A stretch of DNA of 64,000 nt from PALSA-894 sp963734185 (GCA_963734185.1 CAVTGA010000002.1:1302001-1366000); one strand, 5' to 3'; shown: positions 18,946 to 27,070, numbered from the stretch's first letter. Translations and numbers: made by a program. Notes: a model not told the origin generated them from the sequence alone.

Positions 18946-20061
18946 CTACGCGCTCGCCGGCCGGCTCCACGGCCACGAGCGCGCGCCGAGCGGGAGCGCC
19001 TCGCGTACCATCAGCATCTCGCCGATCGTCTCCGAGGTGACGAAGCCGATGAGCCGGCCGCCCGCGTCGACGACGCCGACGGCGGGCGCGGACTTCTCCT
19101 GCAGCAGGCGGAAGGCCTCGTCGAGGCAGGCGCGATTGTTCACCGTCGGCACGTCGGCCGTCATGGCGTCGGCGACGCGCGCGTCGGGCCCTTTCTCCTT
19201 CAAGGCACGGATCATGTCGGCGCGGCCGAGCACGCCGACCAGGCGGCCGTCCTGGGTCACGGGAAACTCGCTCTGGCTGGTGCGCAGCAGGGTCTGCACC
19301 GCCATGTCGATAGGCTCGTCGGGCTTGAGCGCGGCGAACTGCGTGATCATGGCGGCGCTGACCGGCACGTCGCGCGACATGGCGCGCACCGCGACGAGCT
19401 GCGCCTCCGAGGAGGCGGCGAGATATACGAAGATGGCGATGAAGATGAGCAGCGGATTGCCGAACAGGCCGAGGAAGCCGAGGCCGAAGGCGACGAACTG
19501 CCCGATCGAGGCGGCGATCTCGGTCGCGCGCACATGGCCGAGGCGGATCGCGAGCAAGGCGCGCAGCACGCGCCCGCCGTCCATCGGGAACGCCGGGATC
19601 ATGTTGAACACGGCGAGGAACAGGTTCACGGCCGCCAGCCGGTCGGCCATGGCGGCGCGCGGGCTTTCCACCGCGGCGAGGTGCGTCGCGTCGAGGTTGG
19701 CGCCGCCGATGCCGAGCAGCACGAGCGCGATCACGACGTTGACGGCCGGACCGGCGAGCGCGATCAAGAGCTCCTCGCTCGGCTTCTCCGGAATGCGCTC
19801 CAGGCGTGCGACGCCGCCGATCGGCAGCAGCGTCACGTCCGGCGTCGCCACGCCGAAGGCGCGCGCCGTAAAGATGTGGCCGAACTCATGCGCCAGCACG
19901 CACAGGAACAGCAGGACCATGAACAGCAGCGCGGGCCAGGCTTGCGCGGCGCCGCCCGCATACCAGTTGGCGGCGAAGATCCAGACCAGGAACAAGAGGA
20001 AGGTCAGGTGGATGCGGACCGCAGTGCCTGCGATCGTGCCGATGTTCACGGACCAGGGCAT
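18946..20061 (-). CDS. Site-2-protease-like M50 zinc metalloprotease with CBS domains
   Basis: 371 aa integral membrane protease. The zinc motif HEFGH is in LCVLAHEFGHIFTARAFG, the second metal ligand is FPMDGGRVLRALL near residue 160, and at least four membrane helices surround them. The C-terminal half (about 220-365) carries a CBS pair, likely an adenine-nucleotide sensor. The family cleaves membrane anchors, but the substrate is unknown. I start at ATG 20061 (MPWSVNIGTIAGTAVRIH), the conserved family beginning; an upstream start would read through a palindrome. Confidence 0.9.
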   Translation of the reverse strand: MPWSVNIGTIAGTAVRIHLTFLLFLVWIFAANWYAGGAAQAWPALLFMVLLFLCVLAHEFGHIFTARAFGVATPDVTLLPIGGVARLERIPEKPSEELLIALAGPAVNVVIALVLLGIGGANLDATHLAAVESPRAAMADRLAAVNLFLAVFNMIPAFPMDGGRVLRALLAIRLGHVRATEIAASIGQFVAFGLGFLGLFGNPLLIFIAIFVYLAASSEAQLVAVRAMSRDVPVSAAMITQFAALKPDEPIDMAVQTLLRTSQSEFPVTQDGRLVGVLGRADMIRALKEKGPDARVADAMTADVPTVNNRACLDEAFRLLQEKSAPAVGVVDAGGRLIGFVTSETIGEMLMVREALPLGARSWPWSRPASA

Positions 20062-20077
20062 GGGAGCCTCGCATTGG

Positions 20078-20122
20078 AGCGTTTTCCGGCGAAGTGTGCC
20101 GCGGTTCGCCGAAGAAAACGCG
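20078..20122. repeat. Dispersed palindrome, family B
   Basis: AGCGTTTTCCGGCGAAGTGT and TTCGCCGAAGAAAACGCG are complementary arms. Other copies are at 27137-27184, 32491-32535 and 38405-38457. This copy lies 17 bp upstream of the M50 protease start, in its 5' leader region. Confidence 0.75.
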
Positions 20123-20238
20123 CCCACCTATGGAATCATGGACGCCTGCTAACGTAGGAGCGCCAAGGCGAGTTCGCCAGAGACGCGGGCCGGCATCATT
20201 GACGCGCGTCAAGCCGCAGTCATAGCCCCAGCTTCTTC

Positions 20239-21453
20239 CTACGCTGGCCGAGCGTCCTGAGTTCGCAGGGCGTTGAGACGGATGAAGCCTTCCGCGTCCT
20301 TCTGATCGTAGGCGCCCTTGTCGTCCTCGAAGGTGACGAGCTCCGAAGAATAGAGCGACTTCAGACTCCGGCGTCCAACGACCATGACGTTCCCTTTGTA
20401 GAGCTTCAGCCGCACCTCGCCCTCGACATGCTCCTGACTCTTGTCGATCAGCGCCTGTAGCATTTCGCGCTCGGGGGTGAACCAGAACCCGTTGTAGATC
20501 AGCTCGGCATATTTCGGCATCAACTCGTCCTTGAGGTGCGCCGCGCCGCGGTCGAGCGTGATCGACTCGATTGCCCGGTGCGCCGCGAGCAAGATGGTGC
20601 CGCCCGGCGTCTCGTAGATGCCGCGCGATTTCATCCCGACGAAGCGGTTTTCCACCAGGTCAAGCCGGCCGATGCCATGGGTGCGCCCGAGCTCGTTGAG
20701 CTTCGTCAGCAGGGTCGCCGGCGACATCGGCTGGCCGTCCATGCCGACGCCGTTGCCTTGTTCGAAAGCGATGCTGATCTCGACGGGCGCGTCCGGCGCA
20801 TCCATCGGCGAGATGGTGCGCTTATAGACGATCCGCGGTGCCTCCTGTGCCGGGTCCTCCAACACTTTGCCCTCAGAGGAGGAGTGCAGCAGGTTGGCGT
20901 CGACGGAGAAAGGCGCCTCGCCTTCCTTGTCTTTTGCAATCGGAATCTGGTTCAGACGCGCGAAGTCGAGCAGCTCCTCGCGGCCCTTGAAGGCCCATTC
21001 GCGCCACGGCGCGATGATCTTGATCGACGGGCTGAGCGCGTAATAGGTCAGCTCGAAGCGCACCTGGTCGTTGCCTTTTCCCGTGGCCCCATGAGCCACA
21101 GCGTCGGCGCCGACCTTCTCGGCGATCTCGATCTGCTTCTTGGCGATCAGCGGACGGGCGATCGAGGTGCCGAGCAGATATTGTCCCTCGTACAGCGCGT
21201 TCGCCCGGAACATCGGGAACACGTAGTCGCGCACGAACTCCTCGCGCAGGTCCTCGATGAAGATGTTGTCCGGCTTGATGCCGAGCAGGATCGCCTTGTT
21301 GCGTGCGGGCTCGAGCTCCTCGCCCTGGCCCAAGTCGGCCGTGAAGGTGACCACCTCGCAGCCGTAGGTGCTCTGCAGCCATTTGAGGATGATCGAGGTA
21401 TCGAGCCCGCCCGAATAGGCGAGCACCACTTTCTTCACGTCGCGTGGGGGCAT
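20239..21453 (-). CDS. argG: Argininosuccinate synthase
   Basis: 404 aa cytosolic enzyme that joins citrulline and aspartate with ATP in arginine synthesis. The PP-loop AYSGGLDTSIIL lies at residues 12-23, and GATGKGNDQVRFEL and SPWREW-like (APWREW) segments are present. Length is typical. ATG 21453 starts the conserved MPPRDVKKVVLAYSGG. The upstream 150 bp are occupied by a dispersed palindrome. The arginine gene argJ is also in this window but distant (48.4 kb). Confidence 0.96.
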   Translation of the reverse strand: MPPRDVKKVVLAYSGGLDTSIILKWLQSTYGCEVVTFTADLGQGEELEPARNKAILLGIKPDNIFIEDLREEFVRDYVFPMFRANALYEGQYLLGTSIARPLIAKKQIEIAEKVGADAVAHGATGKGNDQVRFELTYYALSPSIKIIAPWREWAFKGREELLDFARLNQIPIAKDKEGEAPFSVDANLLHSSSEGKVLEDPAQEAPRIVYKRTISPMDAPDAPVEISIAFEQGNGVGMDGQPMSPATLLTKLNELGRTHGIGRLDLVENRFVGMKSRGIYETPGGTILLAAHRAIESITLDRGAAHLKDELMPKYAELIYNGFWFTPEREMLQALIDKSQEHVEGEVRLKLYKGNVMVVGRRSLKSLYSSELVTFEDDKGAYDQKDAEGFIRLNALRTQDARPA

Positions 21454-21485
21454 CGTCCGCGCGGCCGAATGCCGCTCCTCTGCTT

Positions 21486-21600
21486 CGTCATGCCCGGGCG
21501 AGGGGGCAAAGCACCCGATGACCCGGCCATCCACGTCTTTCTCAGGTCGCCCGACCGGCAAGCAAGACGTGGATGCCCGGGACAAGCCCGGGCATGACGG
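21486..21600. repeat. Dispersed inverted repeat, family F, in the argG leader
   Basis: CGTCATGCCCGGGCG at 21486-21500 and its counterpart CCCGGGCATGACGG at the right end enclose the arms CCATCCACGTCTT and AAGACGTGGATG. Elements containing GACGTGGATGCCCGGGACAA are, from memory, very common between genes in Bradyrhizobium relatives. It begins 33 bp upstream of argG. Confidence 0.75.
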
Positions 21601-21717
21601 TGAATGAAACGGCGCGGACTATAGGCGGAAACCCCTATGGCGCAAGCAGGCGCGCAAAAGCAAATGGCCGGGAGCGGGTCCCGGCCATTGCAACGAATCA
21701 GCGCGGTCGCGTGATGT

Positions 21718-22392
21718 CTATGCCGCCGCCTTGTGCATGGTGGCGCCGTTCTTCGCCCCATGGATGGCGTTGACGGATTTCTCGATCGCGTTCCACAGCC
21801 GGGCGATCTCGGCCGCGGCCTGCGACTCGGCATCGTATTCGCGCGCTCCCTCGCCGTCGGCGAGCGCCAGCGAGAAACTCATCCGGTTGGTGATCTGCCC
21901 GCCCCACACCGGCACGCGCAGCCGCGCCAGGCCTTCGCGCGCCGCGGTGACGATCGGCGATTCGCTCTCGCGCCGCACCGGCGCGGCGTTGATCACCACC
22001 GCATAAGGCTTGCGGCGCGCGCGCGCGAAATCGATGGTCTCGCGCACGGCATTGAGGTCGAACAGCGCCGGGCGCGTCGGGATCACCACCAGGGTCGCGG
22101 CGCGGATCGCCTCGCATACCAGCGCCGACAAGTTCGGCGGCGTGTCGATGAACACGTAGGAGGTCTCGGCCTCGCGCGCGGCATTGAGGATGCCGTCGAA
22201 GCCGCGCACCGCCTGCCGGAGCGGCGGTTCGCCGGTGCCGCGCAGGCGATGCCAGAGCGTAAGCGAACCCTGCGGGTCGGCATCGACCAGCAGGCAGGGG
22301 CGGTTCGGCTTGTGGGCGTGGGCGGCGAGATGGGCGGTCAAGGTGCTTTTGCCGGCCCCGCCCTTGCGCGACGCGACGACGATGACATTCAT
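21718..22392 (-). CDS. ParA-family ATPase
   Basis: 224 aa. The deviant Walker A motif KGGAGKST lies at residues 10-17 (MNVIVVASRKGGAGKSTLTA), Walker A' is LLVDADPQGSLTLWH and Walker B is YVFIDTPPNLS. There is no adjacent parB and no parS-like site in sight, so this is an orphan ParA-type protein rather than the chromosome partition locus. Orphan ParA/MipZ-type proteins position various cargoes. A CtrA-type box 53 bp upstream suggests cell-cycle control. Confidence 0.87.
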   Translation of the reverse strand: MNVIVVASRKGGAGKSTLTAHLAAHAHKPNRPCLLVDADPQGSLTLWHRLRGTGEPPLRQAVRGFDGILNAAREAETSYVFIDTPPNLSALVCEAIRAATLVVIPTRPALFDLNAVRETIDFARARRKPYAVVINAAPVRRESESPIVTAAREGLARLRVPVWGGQITNRMSFSLALADGEGAREYDAESQAAAEIARLWNAIEKSVNAIHGAKNGATMHKAAA

Positions 22393-22444
22393 TGGCGGCT
22401 CCCCGAGGGTTGAAATGACGATGCGGAACCCTCGGCGATTTATG

Positions 22445-22460
22445 GTTAACGAGTGGTTAA
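22445..22460 (-). promoter_or_regulatory. Candidate CtrA box upstream of the ParA-type gene
   Basis: On the minus strand the sequence reads TTAACCACTCGTTAAC, an exact TTAA-N7-TTAAC match, followed by CAT. It lies between the PAP2 stop and the ParA start, 53 bp before the latter. Placement in the promoter region of a possible spatial-organisation ATPase makes CtrA control plausible. Confidence 0.55.
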
Positions 22461-22488
22461 TAGGTATGAAGATTTGCTTATCGCCCGC

Positions 22489-23265
22489 TCACCCGCGCCG
22501 CGGGATCATGCGCTGGATGCGGGCGAACAGCCGCACCAGGAGATCGTGTCCCGGCATGGCCAGCCGTTCGATCAAGCCTTCCACCTGTGCGTCGGTGACG
22601 CGCGTGCGCCAGCGGTAGATGAGGCCGTGCACGCACCAGATCACCAGGAACGTGAACACGCCGGCGAACACGATGTCGGAAACGAAGTGCCCGCCGCCGG
22701 CAAGCCGGACAAGGCCGACCGCGGCGCCGAACGCGATCGCCGCCGCGTAGGCAAGCGGGCGCCACTGCGGGGGGCTGAGCGCCGCCGGCGCCATGGTCCA
22801 GAACGCGCCCGAGGGCTCGCCGGCCACGAACGAGCAGTTCTTCGGACAGTCGCCGCGCGGGTCCCACCACGGCACGAAATGCTCCTCGCCGCCGTATTCG
22901 GCGACGTCGATCGGCCGCGGGCGGTTCCAGTTGTCCTTGAGCACGACGTTGGCGACGATGCCGGGCGCAAGCGCGAGCGTCGCGATCAGGAACACGACGG
23001 CGCGGCCGGACAGCAGCAGACGGCGGCGCGGCAGCACCAGCTTCCAGGCCAGCGCCAGGAAGGCGGGGAGCGTGATCGCGGTCACGATCCAGGTGGCGGC
23101 GCTGCGCGCCCACAGCCAGCCGGGGTGGACGCGCGCCCAGAAGCCGTGATGCGCGGCGTCGAACCACGGCGCCGACAGTTTCAGATCGAGTCCCGGGTAA
23201 AGGCCGAACACGAGCCCCATGACGGCCGCCACGGCAAGCGCGATCAGGAGCCCGGTGCGGTTCAT
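22489..23265 (-). CDS. PAP2-family phosphatase (LpxE-like) with altered motif 2
   Basis: 258 aa inner-membrane protein with about six helices. PAP2 motif 1 is present as KDNWNRPRP (K-X6-RP) and motif 3 as RLAGGGHFVSD (R-X5-H-X3-D). Motif 2, normally PSGH, reads VAGE within CSFVAGEPSGAFW, so the Ser and His positions differ. I recall that related Rhizobiales proteins also have Glu there, so this may be a subfamily trait. Members act on lipid A 1-phosphate or undecaprenyl/phospholipid phosphates; the substrate here is open. Confidence 0.85.
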   Translation of the reverse strand: MNRTGLLIALAVAAVMGLVFGLYPGLDLKLSAPWFDAAHHGFWARVHPGWLWARSAATWIVTAITLPAFLALAWKLVLPRRRLLLSGRAVVFLIATLALAPGIVANVVLKDNWNRPRPIDVAEYGGEEHFVPWWDPRGDCPKNCSFVAGEPSGAFWTMAPAALSPPQWRPLAYAAAIAFGAAVGLVRLAGGGHFVSDIVFAGVFTFLVIWCVHGLIYRWRTRVTDAQVEGLIERLAMPGHDLLVRLFARIQRMIPRRG

Positions 23266-23373
23266 GCTCCTTGCTAGCGCAAGCCCGGCGGTATTGGGAA
23301 GTGTTGCACTGCGCCATGCGGCAGGTTACGCGTTGCCCGCCTCAGCCCCCAGGCGTGGGCAATCGAGTATCGC

Positions 23374-24108
23374 ATGGACACCTCCGACGCCGCCTGGCGC
23401 GACCTCAAGCGGAAAGTCGAAGCGCTGCAGGGCGAGTTCCACTCGCCGATCGACTTCGGCAACGGCCTGGTCACCAAGCCGTGGCACGTGCAGCGCCGCT
23501 TCAACCGCCGCAAGGAGCTGATGCGGCTGCCGGCCGACCTCACCGGCAAGACCGTGCTCGATATCGGCGCATGGGACGGCTATTTCGCGTTCGAGTTCGA
23601 GCGCCGCGGCGCCAGCCGCGTGCTCGCCATGGACGCCTGGAACGGCCGCGGGCTCGAATGCTTCCTGCTCGCGCGCGAGCACTTCAAGAGCCGGGTCGAA
23701 TACCTGCGCCTCGACGCGCACGAGATCGCGCGCGACAAGCTCGGCACCTTCGATCTCGTGTTCTGCGCCGGGCTGCTCTATCACCTGCGCCACCCCATGC
23801 TGGTGCTGGAGAAGATCCGCTCCGTCACCAAGCAGCAGCTGATCCTGGAGACCAACTCGTTCATCCCGGCGCTGCACGAGGGCGTGCCGCTGATCACGTT
23901 CTTTCCCGGCGACGACGTCGACACGCATGGCCGCCACCCGGGCGCGTTCCCGACGCAAGCCTGGCTGTCCGACGCGCTGACGCTGGCGGGCTTCAAGCGC
24001 CACGAGATCGTCTACACGCCCTCGTTCAAGTGGCTGAAGAAGCTGCAGGCCTTCGCCACCAACACGCCGCAGAAGGGCCGGCTGATCGCGCACGCGTTCG
24101 TGGAGTAG
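23374..24108 (+). CDS. Class I SAM methyltransferase, DUF1698/CmoB-like
   Basis: 244 aa. The SAM motif I is VLDIGAWDGYFAFEFERRGA near residue 62, and the post-motif Asp is in AMDAWNG. The LVFCAGLLYHLRHPM segment and W-rich C-terminus resemble DUF1698 methyltransferases, relatives of the tRNA wobble-uridine enzyme CmoB. CmoA is not beside it and the N-terminal CmoB region is missing, so tRNA modification should not be assumed. Confidence 0.8.
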   Translation: MDTSDAAWRDLKRKVEALQGEFHSPIDFGNGLVTKPWHVQRRFNRRKELMRLPADLTGKTVLDIGAWDGYFAFEFERRGASRVLAMDAWNGRGLECFLLAREHFKSRVEYLRLDAHEIARDKLGTFDLVFCAGLLYHLRHPMLVLEKIRSVTKQQLILETNSFIPALHEGVPLITFFPGDDVDTHGRHPGAFPTQAWLSDALTLAGFKRHEIVYTPSFKWLKKLQAFATNTPQKGRLIAHAFVE

Positions 24109-24110
24109 TT

Positions 24111-24221
24111 TCCCGGGCGCAGCGCGGCATGAAGCGACGCGCTGCAGACCCGGGATCGTCTGAGATCGCAACGGTCCCGGGTCAGCGGTGCACCGTTGCA
24201 CGCTGCACCGCATCCGGGACA
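24111..24221. repeat. Dispersed repeat family E (CCCGGG-bounded hairpins)
   Basis: Two adjacent hairpins: CCCGGGCGCAGCGCG...CGCGCTGCAGACCCGGG (24112-24153) and GTCCCGGGTCAGCGGTGCAC...GTGCAAC-type centre...ATCCGGGAC ending 24220. It fills the gap between the methyltransferase and the isomerase. A half-copy beginning GTGTCCCGGGCGCGGCGCAG is seen at 61999. Confidence 0.65.
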
Positions 24222-24226
24222 CGAAC

Positions 24227-24829
24227 ATGTCCACCCTCGACTTCTTCTTCGAATTCGCCTCGACCTATTCGTATCCGGCGGCGATGCGCGTCGCGCCGCT
24301 CGCCGAGGCCGCCGGCGTCACGCTGCGCTGGCGGCCGTTCCTGCTCGGTCCGATCTTCAAGGCGCAGGGGTGGGACAATTCGCCGTTCAATCTCTATCCG
24401 GCCAAAGGCCGCTACATGGTGCGCGACGTTGCGCGCCGCTGCGACGACCTCGGGCTTGCATTCCGCCTGCCCGATCCGTTCCCGCAGTCGAGCCTTGCGG
24501 CGTCGCGCGTCGCACTGGTCGCGCTCGGTGAAGGCTGGGGCGAGGACTTCATCCGCGCCGTCTATGTGAGCCAGTTCGCCGAAGGGCGGCAGATCGCCGA
24601 TGCGGCCGTGCTCGGCGACATCGTCGCGGGCCTCGGCCGCGATCCGGTCGCGGCGCTTGCGACAGCCCAGTCCGACACCATCAAGACAACATTACGGGCT
24701 GAAACCGCGGAGGCGGAGCGGCTCGGGATTTTCGGCGCGCCGAGCTTCGTCGCGTCCGACGGCGAACTGTTCTGGGGGAACGACCGCCTGGAGCAGGCGT
24801 TGACGTGGGCGGCGCGCACGACAGCGTGA
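24227..24829 (+). CDS. 2-hydroxychromene-2-carboxylate isomerase-like, DsbA-fold protein
   Basis: 200 aa thioredoxin/GST-kappa-fold protein. The active-site region FFFEFASTYSYPAA at residues 5-18 has Ser where thioredoxins have Cys, as in the glutathione-dependent HCCA isomerases. The cis-Pro loop is GIFGAPSFV near 170. The family isomerises aromatic catabolic intermediates using glutathione; no aromatic-degradation genes are nearby, so the true substrate is unknown. ATG 24227 chosen at the conserved start. Confidence 0.82.
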   Translation: MSTLDFFFEFASTYSYPAAMRVAPLAEAAGVTLRWRPFLLGPIFKAQGWDNSPFNLYPAKGRYMVRDVARRCDDLGLAFRLPDPFPQSSLAASRVALVALGEGWGEDFIRAVYVSQFAEGRQIADAAVLGDIVAGLGRDPVAALATAQSDTIKTTLRAETAEAERLGIFGAPSFVASDGELFWGNDRLEQALTWAARTTA

Positions 24830-24898
24830 ATTGGTCATGCCGGTCGCGGTGCTATATTGCGGCCCATGACGGGGGCGTCGCCGAGAAGGAGAACAACC

Positions 24899-25144
24899 AT
24901 GACCCTGACCAAGCTGCTGATCGCGGCGTCGGTCCTCTCGCTCGTCGCGGCTGCCCCGGCAGACGCCAAGAGCCGCAAGCAGTATCGCCATCACAAGCCG
25001 AGCTTCGTGTATCTGGAGCGGACCCCGGAACGCGACGCCTTGCGGGCACGCTACATGGCGCTCTACGGCGGCTGCGTGCAGGAAGAAGGTTACGGCCGCT
25101 ACTCGCCATGCGGCGTGGGCACCACCCCGTTCGGCGGCCGTTGA
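24899..25144 (+). CDS. Small secreted protein, paralog 1 (LYGGCV family)
   Basis: 81 aa with a signal peptide (MTLTKLLIAASVLSLVAAAP, cleavage near ADA), a basic KSRKQYRHHK segment, then the C-terminal motif LYGGCV-x2-EGYGRYSPC with two Cys that could form a disulfide. A strong GAAGGAGAAC ribosome site precedes ATG 24899. I do not recognise the family. It is followed 8 bp later by a clear paralog. Sequence suggests an exported, cationic protein. Confidence 0.8.
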   Translation: MTLTKLLIAASVLSLVAAAPADAKSRKQYRHHKPSFVYLERTPERDALRARYMALYGGCVQEEGYGRYSPCGVGTTPFGGR

Positions 25145-25152
25145 GGCGCGCC

Positions 25153-25383
25153 ATGATCGCGAAGTCGCTATTGATCGTCGTGGCAGCCCTGTCGCTCGCG
25201 GCAACGACCGCGTCGGCGGACGCCAAGACCCGCAAGCGCCACAAGGCGCCGAAGATCGTGCACATAGCGCCGGTGTCGGAGTACGAGGCCATCAGGCAGC
25301 GTGCTCTCCTGCTTTACGGTGGCTGCGTGACCGACGAGGGCTATGGCCGCTTCAGTCCGTGCGATCGCGCCAGGCCGGATTGA
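25153..25383 (+). CDS. Small secreted protein, paralog 2 (LYGGCV family)
   Basis: 76 aa. It has a signal peptide (MIAKSLLIVVAALSLAATTA, cleavage near ADA), basic KTRKRHKAPK, a middle EYEAIRQRALLLYGGCV matching ERDALRARYMALYGGCV of paralog 1, then DEGYGRFSPC. The same two cysteines are kept. Tandem position and shared architecture indicate a local duplication with divergence in the middle. Function unknown. The start is ATG 25153. Confidence 0.8.
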   Translation: MIAKSLLIVVAALSLAATTASADAKTRKRHKAPKIVHIAPVSEYEAIRQRALLLYGGCVTDEGYGRFSPCDRARPD

Positions 25384-25414
25384 GCCGCGCTGAGACAGGC
25401 GGCATAGGACGGCG

Positions 25415-25585
25415 ATGACCTTCCTGCCCTCCGTCGACGTCCTGGTCGCCTTCACGCTGGCGGCGTTCGTGCTGATCCTGACCCCCGCCGCGATCCGGCG
25501 CTCGCCGCGCGCCATGCGCGCGGTCGATTACCTGTTCGCGGGCCTGATGGGCGCGTTCGCGGCGCGGCTGATGCTCGCCCGCAAC
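25415..25585 (+). pseudogene. LysE-family exporter remnant with a large internal deletion
   Basis: Codons 1-24 (MTFLPSVDVLVAFTLAAFVL then ILTP) are the start of a LysE/RhtB translocator, whose next residues should be GPD. Instead the frame continues directly into AAIRRSPRAMRAVDYLFAGL, which is the C-terminal end of the same family, and through AARLMLAR. About 150 residues are missing and the two ends are fused in frame. The normal stop is also gone: the frame runs on into a palindrome to 25756. It is unlikely to transport anything. Confidence 0.75.
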
Positions 25586-25596
25586 GAGAACGAGAG

Positions 25597-25658
25597 GTGG
25601 GCAAAGGCGCGAGACCGAACGCTTGAGATGGGCACCCTTGTCGAGCGCCTTTGCCCAC
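25597..25658. repeat. Family A-like palindrome behind the LysE remnant
   Basis: GTGGGCAAAGGCGC (25597-25610) and its perfect complement (25645-25658) flank a 34-bp loop. A related GCGCCTTTGCCCA occurs at 25735-25747, immediately before the intron. Between them I see no gene. Confidence 0.7.
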
Positions 25659-26232
25659 GCGTCTCGTTCTTGACCGTCCGCGTGGGCACGGCGCGGATGA
25701 TGTTCGAACCGTTATCGCCAGATCGTGGCCGCGCCTTTGCCCAGTGCGCCCCGTAGGCGCGTGTAGCCAGTGGAGGAAGATTCCACCTCGATAGTAGCCG
25801 GTTTGATCGAGTAGCTGACAGGCAGCTTGCTAAGGAGCGGGCTGGAGCCCTGTGACGAAGTCCGCCTTGGGCGGGCGAGCAAGCCAGCGGGCCGTAACGC
25901 GAGTGAAGTCCGAGCAGGCCTCGAAAGTAGCGATGCGGATGCCGACCCGACTGGGTAACGGGGAAGGCAGCACCGAGCGGGGAAGGAAACCGAGCACATG
26001 CACCCGTTTGGATCCGCCGGGGTAGGGGACACAGCACGCTGGCAAGGCGACACGCGTAAACGGGGGAGGTCCGAGCGTGCGGGAAGTAGCGACCCGAACG
26101 CCACATCAGGTGGCGGCACGCCGGGCGTCGGACAGGCCCGTAAGACCGTTGAAGCCGGGTAATGCCGGCGGAGGGAAGGGGCCTGACTTCCGGCACGCTT
26201 TGGAGGAAGGCGAGGATACAGGGTGATTGGTG

Positions 26233-26301
26233 ATGAGCCTGGAAACACCTGAACGTATCAGGAGCCTTCAGAAGAAGCTCTGTTGTAAGGCGAAGTCCGA
26301 A
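26233..26301 (+). pseudogene. Start of a group II intron reverse transcriptase/maturase (LtrA-type)
   Basis: The ATG at 26233 begins MSLETPERIRSLQKKL followed by CCKAKSER. This is the characteristic opening of bacterial group II intron maturases (MS-ETPEKIR-LQRKLY-KAK-E). The expected continuation (FRFY-LYDKI) is absent and the sequence jumps to the region just before domain V, implying loss of well over 1 kb. Confidence 0.75.
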
Positions 26302-26433
26302 CGTCGCAAGGTCCCTTCGCACGGGACCACACGGTTCTCTCGAAAAAAACCGTGTTCGCTGAGCTGGCTGCCAACCGCACGCCAGCAAGCGTTCGCGACA
26401 CCCGACGTGGGCCTTGCGATGAAGCCGGTCGGA

Positions 26434-26466
<33 letters not shown>

Positions 26467-26538
26467 GATGAGCGGGGAGAGGAAACGGAGCGATGGCCTC
26501 AGTGCCCCAAGCAACCGCGCCTCTCCTCGACTCTACCC

Positions 26539-27054
26539 CTACGTCGGTCGGCTCGGAGGCAGCGCGGGCGGCGTCAGCAGCACCTCGGAGCGGTCGCGCC
26601 CGAACACCGGCTTCCAAAATCCCGCGCTCGACCCGGCCACCAGCCAATAGGCGAAGCCGCCCGCGATGCCGGCGCCGATCATCAGCCCCTGCTCGAGCGG
26701 GATCTTGGTCTGCTCGCGGAACTGCTCGAGCAGGAACCAACCGACCCAGGTCGACAGCGCGCCGTTGAGCGCGTGGAAGATCCACGTGCGGATCGCGAAG
26801 GCTTCCGAGATCAGGACGCCGATGCAGGCAAGCGGCACGACCAGCGCGGCGACCACGACGTAGAGCGCGATGATGAAGGGGAACACGATGACGGCGAAGG
26901 TCATGACCTCGTCGGGCGACACGTTGGCGCCGGCCGAATCGACGATCATGCGCCAGTTGCCGATCACGACCACGAGCGTCGCCGCCGCGCCCGCCGCCAG
27001 GATGCCGAGCGGCACCAGGATGAGGCGGGCGAGGAGACGAAGGACAACGTCCAT
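26539..27054 (-). CDS. Hypothetical four-helix membrane protein
   Basis: 171 aa with about four membrane segments, at roughly residues 5-30, 50-78, 85-110 and 120-145. A conserved-looking GFWKPVFGRDR lies near the end. The start is the ATG at 27054. The TAG stop (26541-26539) lies inside the last bases of the group II intron, so the tail LPPSRPT may be shortened or altered by the insertion. I do not recognise the family. Confidence 0.65.
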   Translation of the reverse strand: MDVVLRLLARLILVPLGILAAGAAATLVVVIGNWRMIVDSAGANVSPDEVMTFAVIVFPFIIALYVVVAALVVPLACIGVLISEAFAIRTWIFHALNGALSTWVGWFLLEQFREQTKIPLEQGLMIGAGIAGGFAYWLVAGSSAGFWKPVFGRDRSEVLLTPPALPPSRPT

Positions 27055-27070
27055 CGATCTATCTTTGCTT

